Below, in pieces: positions 33,896-43,231 of a DNA stretch of 64,000 nt. Location of the stretch: assembly GCA_023433505.1 (NCBI GenBank), contig JAEZCO010000031.1:62001-126000 (forward strand), given 5' to 3'. The notes below the pieces were generated by a model. It was not told where the DNA came from. It was given only the letters and a program-made list of their open reading frames with translations, and made no database searches. The first letter of the stretch is position 1; every line of letters starts with the position of its first letter. The stretch is from Bacillota bacterium. Its GTDB lineage: Bacteria; Bacillota; Clostridia; Acetivibrionales; DTU013. The translations under genes and the position numbers were made by a program.

Positions 33896-35659
33896 CTACA
33901 AATTTTGGGGCAGCTTGATTATGAATCTTGTATATTCATTTTTCACACTATCAATAGCAAAGCCATAATTTTCTCCACAAATGTACTTGATCCTTTTCAG
34001 TACGTTAGGCATACCGATGGAACGCATTTTACCCTTAAGGTAAGTGTTATCTTCACTGTTCAGTATTTTTTCTATAACAGCCTTTTCAATCCCTATCCCA
34101 TTGTCCTCAATGGAGACAAGCATATCTGCGCCGTTGGATTTTGCTTTTATAGAAATAGTACCCTTTTCACTCCCCTGAAGAATACCATGCAGAAGGGAGT
34201 TTTCAACGATTGGCTGAAGTATTGTTCTTGGTACCTTACATTTAAGCAGTTCCTGATCAATGTCCCATATGACGGTGAACCGGTCGTTATACCTGTATTG
34301 CTGTATGTTAAGATATTGACGGACAGCCTCAAGCTCATTCTGCAGGGACGTGAACAGCCCTTCTTCACTTATTCTCACCGTATCCTGCAAGACTGCAATC
34401 AGAGACTTCACCATATCCACTATATCCTGGTTTTTTGTTCTATTCGCCATATAAATCACAGTATGCAGCGTGTTATATATAAAGTGAGGATTGATCTGAG
34501 CCATTAAAAGACTTAATTCTATATCTCTTTTCTCCTTTTCATATTCCACCGTTTTATCTATATAGCTCTTAAGACTGGCCAACATCTTATTAAACCCGTC
34601 TCCCAGTATCTTAAGCTCATCCTTGCCCTTCACTTCTATGGATACGTCCATATTTCCCCGGGATACTTGCTTCATCGCTTTCGTCAGCTTTGACAGCGGC
34701 CTTGTTATGCCGAATACGATAGGCAATATTATTAATGATGTAAATACAAGTATTATCAATGTATATATCACAAAGAAATATAGAAGGTATTGCGTCTTTT
34801 CTAATATTTTACTATTCAAAACATAGGATGCAACTATCCACCCATTCTTCATAGATCTGTCAATGATCAGATATCCATTTTGGGTTTTATAGGAACTGCT
34901 CTTTCCAACACCCGACATATCAACAAATTTGTCTACCTCGTCACGGCTGATTTCTTTTTCACTTAAATCCTTTTGGAAAAGATAATCTTTTTTCGAATCC
35001 AGCCAGAAATAATCATCGCTTGCTTTACTGTCGGAATCCATATAACCCTTGAGATATTCATAATTGATATTGAGAATCAGCTGACCTATTCTTTTATCCG
35101 GACTGTAAACGTCCCTTACATTTACAATATATGGTATCACCTTTGTAGTCCCATTCCTGAGCTCTAAATCATATGAACCGGAAAACACTGAATTGCTTTC
35201 TTTAAAGGAAATCTCCTTATACCACGGCTGCTTCATAACTTCCTTGTAATTTGTCTCATCAAGGCCATTCTTATTCTGGGACTTTGAAATAATCAATTCA
35301 TTATGCTTCACAAGTACGATATTGAACATATAATCCCTTTGAACTTCCAAAGCACTTATTTTATTTTGAGTTGTCTGCATCTGACTGTATTTTTCATAGC
35401 CGGAGGCCCGTTCTCTTTTGAGATAGGATTGAACATCACCGTCAAGAGCGATATTCAAAGCAAATTTATGTATGTCGTCTGATATATATTCTATCTGTCG
35501 TGCTGTTTTGCTTAAGTTTATGGTTTCATCCTTCAGAAACTGAGTTTGCAAAAGGTTGAGGCAGTAGTAATATGCCACTCCCCCGCTGATCAAAAGTGAA
35601 AAGGCTACAATGAGGCAAAAAGTCACAATTATCTTTGATTTAATGCTGTTTCTTATCAA
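33896..35659 (-). CDS. YesM-type sensor histidine kinase
   Basis: This 587-residue kinase has membrane segments near residues 8-32 and 290-318, an external Cache-like domain between them, a HAMP linker (about 318-370), and a His_kinase domain with H392 in QINPHFIYN. It then has a C-terminal ATP-binding region with VENSLLHG and DNGIGI. This LytS/YesM type senses an extracellular sugar or the loaded binding protein. The TTG start at 35659 lies within the end of the response-regulator gene (20-bp overlap). It signals to that regulator. Confidence 0.92.
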   Translation of the reverse strand: MIRNSIKSKIIVTFCLIVAFSLLISGGVAYYYCLNLLQTQFLKDETINLSKTARQIEYISDDIHKFALNIALDGDVQSYLKRERASGYEKYSQMQTTQNKISALEVQRDYMFNIVLVKHNELIISKSQNKNGLDETNYKEVMKQPWYKEISFKESNSVFSGSYDLELRNGTTKVIPYIVNVRDVYSPDKRIGQLILNINYEYLKGYMDSDSKASDDYFWLDSKKDYLFQKDLSEKEISRDEVDKFVDMSGVGKSSSYKTQNGYLIIDRSMKNGWIVASYVLNSKILEKTQYLLYFFVIYTLIILVFTSLIILPIVFGITRPLSKLTKAMKQVSRGNMDVSIEVKGKDELKILGDGFNKMLASLKSYIDKTVEYEKEKRDIELSLLMAQINPHFIYNTLHTVIYMANRTKNQDIVDMVKSLIAVLQDTVRISEEGLFTSLQNELEAVRQYLNIQQYRYNDRFTVIWDIDQELLKCKVPRTILQPIVENSLLHGILQGSEKGTISIKAKSNGADMLVSIEDNGIGIEKAVIEKILNSEDNTYLKGKMRSIGMPNVLKRIKYICGENYGFAIDSVKNEYTRFIIKLPQNL

Positions 35660-37241
35660 TGCTCTTTTTCCCTCCCCTGAAATCCTGCGGCTGCATACCT
35701 GTCATCCTAAAAAAAACCTGACTGAAATATTGGCTGGTTTTATAGCCAATCTTATCGGATATCTCATATATTTTATAATCACTGTCCTTCAAAAGCTTTT
35801 TGGCTTCTTCAATCCTGATTGAAGTCAAATACTCAAGCAGGCTTTGTCCCGTCTCATTCTTAAATGTCCTGCTTAAATTGGAATCGCTTATTTCAACAGC
35901 CTCAGCCACGTCAATAATGGAAATATCCTCGGAATAATGGCTGTGAAGGTATCGTATAGCTTTTTGAACCTTTTTCGAGTAATTACTGTACAGCAAGTCC
36001 AGCACACTTTCGATGCTTTGCTTGTAAATACTTTGGAAAGTCCCCATGATTTCAACCACAGTAAAACAATCGTCAGGTTTTATACTGATTCCACCATGCT
36101 CGTTCCGAATGATGGGCAAAAAATTCTTCTCACGCCACTTATTTATCAGCCTGGCCAATTCATCGCAGCACCTTCTCAGCAGTTCTGCATTGAAGCTGGG
36201 AGCCACAATGCCTGTAAACAAACTTTCTATTCCGTTTTGCAGCGCAGGTAGGTCTTGTGCGTCCAAACCTTTTGCTATTGAGTTAATTGCATCATTCACT
36301 TGATCTTCGGAATATTTAGCTGTTGCAGCATTGGGTATGTCATCTCTTCTTAAAATTTTCGACCTTCCGAAAAAAGGGACGAGATCAATTGTTTTCAAAG
36401 CTTCTGCGTACATTTTTGTTATATTATTTATTTCCTGCCTTCTGAATTCGACCGCCGCGGAGAATGTAGATCCCGCTGCTTTATGAAGGATGCCCTGCGT
36501 CTTCAATACCACCGGATAGAATTTGTTCCATAAGGCGGCCTCACCTATACATCCATTATGTGTAAAAAGCATAGCCAGCATTCGATTCCTGAGCTTAAAG
36601 CAGTCTATAAAATTGAAATCACCTAAAATGCCATCATATGAGCTTTTCAAATTTTCTACGATATCAGGGTAGGGTACCGGTTTTTTTGCTTCAAATACAC
36701 CATACGGTTCATCTCTTTGAAAAATAACCAGTGCGAACATTCCATACTTGTTATTCAAAAATTCCCACTGAAAAATTTCATCAGAATGAATATCTTCAGC
36801 ATTTTCCATAAAATTCATGATAACATGTTTTTTTATTATCCTGCTTGCATCCCGCTCATTTTCGAGTTCGGTTCTCACCTTGCCAAGCTCGCCAAGTAAG
36901 CTTTCACCACTCAACTCATGCTTTAGGAGATAATTTGATACGCCCAGTTCTATTGCTCTCTTTGCATACTCAAATTCCTTATAGGCTGTGAGGAGAATAA
37001 TCTTAGCGGACTTGTCAATTGAAAGTAAATTCTTACAGAATTCCAACCCATTTTCTCCCGGCATACATATATCGGTAATTACAATTTGGGGACGGTATTT
37101 CTCAAAGCAATCCAGTGCATGCCTGGCATTGGTTGCTTCAGCTACAATCCTGTAACCGAAATCGTTCCATGAAATCAAATCTCTTAAATATTCAAGCGCC
37201 ATAACCTCGTCGTCCACAATCAGCACCTTAAGCTCTTCCAC
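35640..37241 (-). CDS. YesN-type response regulator with AraC output domain
   Basis: This 533-residue regulator has an N-terminal receiver (D57 in VITDICMP), a long linker of about 300 residues, and a C-terminal AraC-type double helix-turn-helix (about 430-528, ending GYKTSQYFSQVF...FR). The start is GTG 37239-37241, with GGAGGG upstream. It should activate the binding-protein/permease/GH112 operon directly downstream when its sugar is present. Confidence 0.93.
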   Translation of the reverse strand: MEELKVLIVDDEVMALEYLRDLISWNDFGYRIVAEATNARHALDCFEKYRPQIVITDICMPGENGLEFCKNLLSIDKSAKIILLTAYKEFEYAKRAIELGVSNYLLKHELSGESLLGELGKVRTELENERDASRIIKKHVIMNFMENAEDIHSDEIFQWEFLNNKYGMFALVIFQRDEPYGVFEAKKPVPYPDIVENLKSSYDGILGDFNFIDCFKLRNRMLAMLFTHNGCIGEAALWNKFYPVVLKTQGILHKAAGSTFSAAVEFRRQEINNITKMYAEALKTIDLVPFFGRSKILRRDDIPNAATAKYSEDQVNDAINSIAKGLDAQDLPALQNGIESLFTGIVAPSFNAELLRRCCDELARLINKWREKNFLPIIRNEHGGISIKPDDCFTVVEIMGTFQSIYKQSIESVLDLLYSNYSKKVQKAIRYLHSHYSEDISIIDVAEAVEISDSNLSRTFKNETGQSLLEYLTSIRIEEAKKLLKDSDYKIYEISDKIGYKTSQYFSQVFFRMTGMQPQDFRGGKKSIDKKQH

Positions 37242-37694
37242 TAGAATCCCTCCGGACTATAAAAAAAAACGAATTTTTGTAAGATACTTGGTTACCTTGG
37301 CAGAAGTACAGATAAGTATTTTAACTGGTAGCCTAAATAGCTGAACAGCAAAGGTAACTCTTCCCATTGAAAATGAAAAAACTATTGAACAAGGGAATTT
37401 GTCGGCTCCAGATTAATATTACCACATTATAATAATCAATTCAAATCACAAGATATCCAAGGGTGCATACGATACCATGTTTTGCTCTCAAAGCAGCCAT
37501 ACCAAAAAGTATGAAATCAGTCATAAACCGCTATCTGTTTTGGGCGGCGACATTCTTTGTAAAGTTAAAATAACAACAAACAAACGCCGCACATGATAGG
37601 AAGATTAATTCATACTGAGTGAGAATGATGATGCACCATTGCATTGAAGTTTACATAATATAATATTAAATATAATGCTGGAAGGTGTTTTCCA
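37242..37694. other. Intergenic region upstream of the GH112 locus
   Basis: Apart from repeat copy B (37523-37610) and the AT-rich promoter region of the small gene at 37695, no open frame with a ribosome-binding site is seen. The promoter of the regulator/kinase genes must lie in its left part but has no clear consensus hexamers. Confidence 0.4.
37523..37610. repeat. Diverged repeat, copy B (right of the GH112 locus)
   Basis: This segment is the partner of 26908-27000, in the same orientation. GGCGGCG at 37543-37549 and CGCCGC at 37585-37590 form an inverted pair around the shared CTTTGTAAAGT and AACAACAAACAA blocks, so this copy can fold into a hairpin. It has no intact reading frame. Confidence 0.5.
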
Positions 37695-37964
37695 ATGAGC
37701 ATCATTAGTTGCGATGAGGCTAAAAATATTTTGATTCAGACCGCTATCCTTGAAGCAAATTCCCTTATTGGAAGTACGATAAGTGCTTCAGACCTTTTCC
37801 TAAATCAAATCGTGTTTTATGCACCTCGCGGGGGACTTTGCCCATCAGGCGTAAATACGCTTGTGAATCAAGTAGTGACTCAAACAATTGCCCGGGTAGA
37901 ACAGATTAACCTTGACGCTTCAACCAACATTACCCTTATTTCACAATTGCCATGCTGCAGTTAA
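37695..37964 (+). CDS. Small protein of unknown function with a C-terminal Cys pair
   Basis: This 89-residue protein starts at ATG 37695 behind GGAAGGTG. It is not highly charged, has a mid-protein FYAPRGGLCPSGVN segment, and ends in LPCCS. I do not recognise it, and it has no signal peptide or membrane segment. It stands alone on the plus strand between two minus-strand sugar loci, with an AT-rich region in front and no obvious partner. It could be a small regulatory protein, a peptide precursor or an orphan. Confidence 0.5.
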   Translation: MSIISCDEAKNILIQTAILEANSLIGSTISASDLFLNQIVFYAPRGGLCPSGVNTLVNQVVTQTIARVEQINLDASTNITLISQLPCCS

Positions 37965-38168
37965 TACGATTTTGAATCTTTACTCATATAAATAAGGTGC
38001 CTGTACGAAAACTTAAAAAATCCATCAGATTCCTTCCGATTAATTCCATGCAATGTTCGGACAAGGAAGAGACAGCTTTATAAAGTCTATCTCCCGTCCT
38101 ACATAGTAAACATCATTGTCCCCTGTCCCATACCTCCATTGAGGATTTGCACCCCGCGCGCACTAAAA

Positions 38169-38199
38169 AAGAGACACTCCCGTGAGGGCAATGTCTCTT
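38169..38199 (-). terminator. Terminator of the secreted glycoside hydrolase operon
   Basis: AAGAGACA (38169-38176) pairs with TGTCTCTT (38192-38199). On the minus strand it is followed by a run of Ts. It lies 54 bp after the stop of the hydrolase gene at 38253. Confidence 0.7.
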
Positions 38200-38252
38200 G
38201 ATTACATCCCGGCGTCCTGCTGATTCCGCCTCTTCCTTCATACTTTACAGGC

Positions 38253-38975
38253 TTAATGGTAAATAAATGCGTCGATATCCTGGAAATACCCACTGGATGC
38301 CGAATTCTTGGCATTCTTCACCACAATTTTTATCGTATGGGAACCGTACGCAAGTCCGGTTTTTTGGTAAAGCACCTGCTGCAAGGAATTGCTTGACAAA
38401 TAGGTATCCGCCGTCCCATCCAGGACTCCGTCAATGTATACGTCCGCATACCCGTGATCCGTATTCTTGGACCCGATCCAGGAGACGCCCGTACCCTTAA
38501 AGGTGTACTGCGCATAACTGTTTGCGGTGTTCGAGTAGTGGCAATCGCTGTTTATATAGCCCGGCGAGCTGCTGGAATAGTTCAACCCCGAGTATGCAAT
38601 ATTCGGGTCATTGTCGTTAAACCTGGCATTCGTAATTACAAAAGCATCTATATCCTGGAAATAACCGCCGGACGCAGGATTCTTAGCATTCTTCACCACA
38701 ATTTTTATCGTATGGGAACCTGACGCAAGTCCGTTCTTTTGGTAAAGTACCTGTTGCAAGGAATTACTTGACGAATAGGTATCTACCGTCGCATCGAGGA
38801 CTCCGTCAATGTATACGTCCGCATATCCGTGGTCCGCATTCCTGGATCCAATCCAGGAGACGCCTGTACCTATAAAGGTATACTGCCCGTAACTGCTTGC
38901 AATGTTTGTGTAGTGGCAGTCATTGTTTATATAGCCCGGCGAGCTGCTGGAATAATTCAGCCCTGAATACGTAAT
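38253..38975 (-). repeat. Two tandem coding repeats in the glycoside hydrolase
   Basis: The DNA for residues about 805-920 and 930-1046 of the hydrolase is a direct duplication. The module boundaries fall near 38600-38640. The units share YSSSSPGYIN, GTGVSWIGS, DHGYADVYIDGVLD and GSHTIKIVVKNAKN with few changes, so the duplication is recent or kept similar by recombination. Confidence 0.8.
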
Positions 38976-41393
38976 ATTTACATCATTATTATTAACAATC
39001 GTCGGTATTGAGTCCGGATCAAAGGTATAGTCTATTCGCGACATATAGTCCCCGGGTGTTCCGCTCCCGTTTAAATAAGACACGGCCGTATTGCCGCTTC
39101 CATCGTATTTCCATACGCCGACCGTCTCGACAGGATTGTTCAGCAGCCACAGGTATTCTCCCGGAAGCTGCGTTGTACAGTTCAGCTTAAGCCATGCGTT
39201 GTCGTTAAAATTGACAAACTGTTGAGTCGCGATGGGCGTTCCCGCTATGGTAGTGTTATAGTCGGTATTCCATTTATATAATTTCATCGTAAGGCTCCCT
39301 GTATTGTTGCTATAGCTGGGACAAAACGCCTCAACGCCATTAAAGCTGTAATCTGCAGTAAACTTCACAGCCGGAGTATTTCCCGACGTTATTTGAACAG
39401 CCGTCTGGTTCCCTACGGAGGAATACATGTTCCTTGTGAAACTTGCTGTCGCCGGACTCTCGGTAAAACGGTAATTAAACCTGTTATTGGGCGCCGTATC
39501 CCCATTCAGGTAAAAGTCATAGATGTCTCCCTGGGTCTGCATATTGTCATTCCATTTGAATTGAATATTTACCGGATTGGCGGTATTCAGCCCCAGGTCC
39601 GATCGTGGTACGGCAATTTCCATCTTGTTTCCGCTTATTTTATACTGTACGCTTGCGTCCACGGAAGTCCAGTTCCATCCTCCGGTGGATTTTTCCAGAG
39701 TTGTCGTCGTCCCGGTGATCCCTGTACGGTTTAAAATATAGTTATAGCCCTTCCAGTTCGGGTCCGTGTCATTAGTCTTTATAAGCAGCCTCATCCAATT
39801 CGGATCAGTATAGCTTGTTATATTGTCGACTGTTTCGACATAGAAATAGAGTTTGGCGCTGTCACGGGCAACCTTCATAAGTTTGAAGTCATTTCTTCCC
39901 GTTGTATTGGTATAAGTCACCGGAGAGCCGGGGCTGGCTATCCCAGCGTAATTGCGGTAGGCTTTATCCCCTTTGTCATCCCTGAATTCGGGTTTTACAT
40001 CCGTCCAGTCACTGAAGCTTCCGTCAATGGTGATGGATTTGGCCCCGCTTGCGCCTGCAGGCGCTCTTACGCCTTTGTATTTTCTTATTGCAGCAGCAAA
40101 CTGCATATAGTAATTGTCACCAAGTCCGCCTTCCAGCGTCGGTTCGATATCCCGGCTGAACTCGGCCGTATAAGCGTCGCAGAACGCTCCTCCGGCCGGA
40201 AAATGCGTATCTGTCACCCAGCTTTGTATACCCGCCTGAAGGGGAACATCAAACTTTATGGCGATCCATTCATTCCATGTAGATGCCCACATCAAATTGG
40301 GATCAATCTCCAGCGCCCTGTCTAGGCCCTCCTGGAAATTATATCCGTATTTGCTTGGATAATTTGCGCTGACCGGATTATTATAAAGCGGCTCACTGCC
40401 ATTATGATAACTTCTCCCGCGGGCTATGAAATTCCCCGAAGTATCCTGTGCGGCAAACATCGTCAAGCCGCTGGACCAATTCTGCGCGGTTCCGACGGCT
40501 ACTTCCTCCGCTGCGTTGGTTGCGGTATACGCCGGATTTTGCGGATAAATGGAGAGCCATGGCCAGCTATTGCTTTCACCGGGGACGGTATACGTCGGCT
40601 GTCCCTTTCTGAAGGTAAAAAAGTTCAATATATTGGGGTCGGTAATTGCACTTTTATCGGCGATAATCAAGGGTTTACCTTCCCATTTAAACCATAAATC
40701 AGGATACAGATTCTTTGAGTAAATATCATTGTAAAATTTCGTTACAGCCCTTGCACTGGGTTCGCCGGACCATGTGCAGAAAATCGTCAGCTGGGGAGTT
40801 TTTCCTCCGGAATTTCGGATGTCGGTAAACACCTGGCACAATTTCATTAATTCATTATAATTGTAATACCCGGTTTCATTCGACGCTCCTCCGCCATACA
40901 AATTGGTCTGATCGATAAACAGCGTATCGACTCCTATGTCCGATAGCATCTGCGCCTGTTTTCTCAGTACGTATTCATCATAATTCAGGTCATAGTAATC
41001 AAAAATCGGCTTGCCCCAATATTCATAATCGCCTTTGGTACCCCATGCCGGATCCTTTGGATTATTCAAGGCACCTGGTTGATTGGTGAGAATATTCATG
41101 ACATTGTGCGGCGGTGTCCCCGGATCTCCGCTGCCGTCGTGGTACATAGCCCCGTGATGCCACAAAAGATAATGCACGCCCACAAACCGGTTGTTTTTTT
41201 CCGGTCCTACCTGTTCAAACGCAGGCACCGTACGTCCCAGTTCATCGGTTGCCACCCATGAGTCGCTGTAAGTATCCCAGCTTTGATAGTAGCTCGCAGC
41301 CTGAAGCTGCTGGGTGGGATGAACTGCGCTCATGCTTGTGAAGATCAATACCAGGCAAAATGAAAGCATCCATACTTTTCTAATTTTTTTCAT
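38253..41393 (-). CDS. Secreted GH71/GH99-like glycoside hydrolase with duplicated C-terminal modules
   Basis: This protein of about 1046 residues has a signal peptide (MKKIRKVWML to about residue 32, AxA-type site), then a TIM-barrel domain (about 45-440) with FVGVHYLLWHHG, GVDTLFIDQTN and WASTWNEW, which resembles GH71/GH99-like enzymes. A DOMON/CBM9-like domain follows (about 455-640, SITIDGSFSDWTD), then a beta domain, and finally two copies of a module of about 115 residues (YSGLNYSSSSPGYIN...YADVYIDG) that are nearly identical. It should act outside the cell on a polysaccharide whose products feed the adjacent importer. ATG 41391-41393 follows AAAGGAG. Confidence 0.85.
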   Translation of the reverse strand: MKKIRKVWMLSFCLVLIFTSMSAVHPTQQLQAASYYQSWDTYSDSWVATDELGRTVPAFEQVGPEKNNRFVGVHYLLWHHGAMYHDGSGDPGTPPHNVMNILTNQPGALNNPKDPAWGTKGDYEYWGKPIFDYYDLNYDEYVLRKQAQMLSDIGVDTLFIDQTNLYGGGASNETGYYNYNELMKLCQVFTDIRNSGGKTPQLTIFCTWSGEPSARAVTKFYNDIYSKNLYPDLWFKWEGKPLIIADKSAITDPNILNFFTFRKGQPTYTVPGESNSWPWLSIYPQNPAYTATNAAEEVAVGTAQNWSSGLTMFAAQDTSGNFIARGRSYHNGSEPLYNNPVSANYPSKYGYNFQEGLDRALEIDPNLMWASTWNEWIAIKFDVPLQAGIQSWVTDTHFPAGGAFCDAYTAEFSRDIEPTLEGGLGDNYYMQFAAAIRKYKGVRAPAGASGAKSITIDGSFSDWTDVKPEFRDDKGDKAYRNYAGIASPGSPVTYTNTTGRNDFKLMKVARDSAKLYFYVETVDNITSYTDPNWMRLLIKTNDTDPNWKGYNYILNRTGITGTTTTLEKSTGGWNWTSVDASVQYKISGNKMEIAVPRSDLGLNTANPVNIQFKWNDNMQTQGDIYDFYLNGDTAPNNRFNYRFTESPATASFTRNMYSSVGNQTAVQITSGNTPAVKFTADYSFNGVEAFCPSYSNNTGSLTMKLYKWNTDYNTTIAGTPIATQQFVNFNDNAWLKLNCTTQLPGEYLWLLNNPVETVGVWKYDGSGNTAVSYLNGSGTPGDYMSRIDYTFDPDSIPTIVNNNDVNITYSGLNYSSSSPGYINNDCHYTNIASSYGQYTFIGTGVSWIGSRNADHGYADVYIDGVLDATVDTYSSSNSLQQVLYQKNGLASGSHTIKIVVKNAKNPASGGYFQDIDAFVITNARFNDNDPNIAYSGLNYSSSSPGYINSDCHYSNTANSYAQYTFKGTGVSWIGSKNTDHGYADVYIDGVLDGTADTYLSSNSLQQVLYQKTGLAYGSHTIKIVVKNAKNSASSGYFQDIDAFIYH

Positions 41394-41451
41394 ACGATTT
41401 CTCCTTTGCATTTCATCATTCAAATTCAAATCATTCTCGTTATATCCGGCT

Positions 41452-42261
41452 TCACCCTTTTACTGCGCCTGCCGTCATTCCTGCGATAATGAATTTTTGT
41501 GCCATCGCGTAGATAATAATGATGGGAAGTATGGTTATGACAATATCGGCAAAGATCATATTCCAGGAATGCATATATAAACCATAAAAATTGTAAACCG
41601 TCATGGGCATAGCCCACATTTTTGCCGGAGAAAAATATAAAAATGCATCGACGGCATTCCACACATTGATGAAGTTAAAAACAATGACGGTGGCCGTAAC
41701 CGGCTTTAAAAGCGGAAAAATGATTTGAAAGAAAAGCCTCAATCTTCCGCAGCCATCCATCACAGCAGCCTCATCCAGCTCCGTCGGAACGCTCTTTACA
41801 AAGCCCGAATAAAGGAAGACCGTTATCGGCATTGCGCCTGCGAGGAAAACGGCAATAAGCCCCTGATAGGTATTCAGCATACTAAAACTCTTTAGCACGA
41901 TATAGGTAGGAATAGCGGCTCCGGGTACTACCAGTCCCCCCAGGAATATATAGTAAACAAGTGAGGTAACTTTACTTCCGATCCTGACAATCACAAAAGC
42001 AGCCATGGATGCAAAAACAACGGAGAGCGCCACCGTTACGGTCCCTAAAAACAGCCCGTTCAACATGGGACGGATAATATTCACCGTCCCAAAAAGATTG
42101 ATATAATTTTCCAGATGAACCTTCTCCGGAAGACCTGCCGAAAGAGCGTTTGCCTCGACTTCCGGTTTAAACGAATTCACAAGTACAATCCACCCTGGAA
42201 TCATATAGACCAGGGTCGTTAAAAAAAACAGAATTTTCAGCAAAACCTTGACGTTCCTCAT
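41452..42261 (-). CDS. CUT1-type ABC sugar permease (MalG-like), second locus
   Basis: This protein of about 269 residues has six membrane segments and the EAA loop LDEAAVMDGCGRLRLFFQIIFPL, and ends in TAGAVKG, a usual MalG end. ATG 42259-42261 with GGTGGAG upstream is chosen. It starts 2 bp after the other permease gene ends. The gene lies between that permease gene and the secreted hydrolase gene in one operon. Confidence 0.92.
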   Translation of the reverse strand: MRNVKVLLKILFFLTTLVYMIPGWIVLVNSFKPEVEANALSAGLPEKVHLENYINLFGTVNIIRPMLNGLFLGTVTVALSVVFASMAAFVIVRIGSKVTSLVYYIFLGGLVVPGAAIPTYIVLKSFSMLNTYQGLIAVFLAGAMPITVFLYSGFVKSVPTELDEAAVMDGCGRLRLFFQIIFPLLKPVTATVIVFNFINVWNAVDAFLYFSPAKMWAMPMTVYNFYGLYMHSWNMIFADIVITILPIIIIYAMAQKFIIAGMTAGAVKG

Positions 42262-42263
42262 GG

Positions 42264-43148
42264 CTAATACTCCACCTCCAGCTTTCTCATAGCGCCGACT
42301 ACAGTAAAGCTTAACAGGCAAACGGTAATCGTAAATACCAGGCCTATGGCAGAGGAATAGCCATAGAGGCCCTGTGCAAAATTCTTAAATATCAGTGTCC
42401 CGAAAACCTGGGTGGAATCTGCCGGCCCCCCGCCTGTAAGCGCATACACCTGGCCGAAAACCTTCAAGCCCCCGATAATGGCAAGTAGGATATTGTTGAT
42501 GATGGAAGGCATCAATAAGGGAATTATAATATTTTTAATCTTCTGCAAATAGGTAGCCCCATCGATATTTGCGGATTCATAATACTCCTTTGGAATTGTT
42601 TGCAGTCCCGCGATATAGATCACAACACTAAGCCCGGTCCATTGCCAAATATTCATCAGGCAGACGCAATTCATTGCGAACCTTGAATCAACCAGCCACG
42701 GCTTGGCGGCAGCCCCCAGACCCACAAACCGCAAAGTCTCGTTGATTATCCCTTTGCCCGGATCAAAAATCGAAATAAAAACGATTGCAACCACCATTGT
42801 ACTTAATGTGGAAGGTAAGAAAAACACACTTCTGTAAAAATTCCTAAGCTTCATTTTGCCGGTAAGGATAACCGCAAGTATAAATCCCAGAAAATTTTGT
42901 GCCAAGGTGGTAACGAAGGCAAAATAAAATGAATTCCTGATGGACATCCAGAAGATGGACTCAGAAAACAAAAGCTTAAAATTATCAATTCCGGTAAAAT
43001 TTATTTCATTAAAAAAATTTACATTCCAGTCCGTGAAGCCTAAAGCAAAGCTCAACAAGTTCGGAGCAATGAAAAAAACCAAATATACGCCTATTGCAGG
43101 AAGCAAAAACCAATGTGTATATTTCTTGTCCGTTATTTTTTTCCCCAT
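42264..43148 (-). CDS. CUT1-type ABC sugar permease (MalF-like), second locus
   Basis: This 294-residue protein has six membrane segments. Its EAA loop reads YYESANIDGATYLQKIKNIIIPLL. It is the second channel subunit of the importer. It follows the binding-protein gene after a perfect 12-bp stem-loop (43167-43198), as in the GH112 locus. Confidence 0.93.
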   Translation of the reverse strand: MGKKITDKKYTHWFLLPAIGVYLVFFIAPNLLSFALGFTDWNVNFFNEINFTGIDNFKLLFSESIFWMSIRNSFYFAFVTTLAQNFLGFILAVILTGKMKLRNFYRSVFFLPSTLSTMVVAIVFISIFDPGKGIINETLRFVGLGAAAKPWLVDSRFAMNCVCLMNIWQWTGLSVVIYIAGLQTIPKEYYESANIDGATYLQKIKNIIIPLLMPSIINNILLAIIGGLKVFGQVYALTGGGPADSTQVFGTLIFKNFAQGLYGYSSAIGLVFTITVCLLSFTVVGAMRKLEVEY

Positions 43149-43166
43149 GTGACCACCTTTTGAATT

Positions 43167-43198
43167 ATGGCATTCCCCATTAATACGGGGAATGCCAT
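43167..43198. promoter_or_regulatory. Intercistronic stem-loop in the second sugar locus
   Basis: ATGGCATTCCCC (43167-43178) and GGGGAATGCCAT (43187-43198) form a perfect 12-bp stem with an 8-base loop. It lies 34 bp after the binding-protein stop, in the same place as the stem-loop at 32361-32400. Confidence 0.75.
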
Positions 43199-43231
43199 TT
43201 GATTAACCATTGCATATGCCGCTTCGGGATA

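Noticed and set aside
33905..34507. 200-codon plus-strand frame opposite the YesM-type kinase gene
   Set aside because: It is antisense to a clear histidine kinase and has no ribosome-binding site or domain.
37523..37610. CRISPR-like repeat
   Set aside because: There are only two diverged copies 10 kb apart, with no regular spacers and no cas genes.
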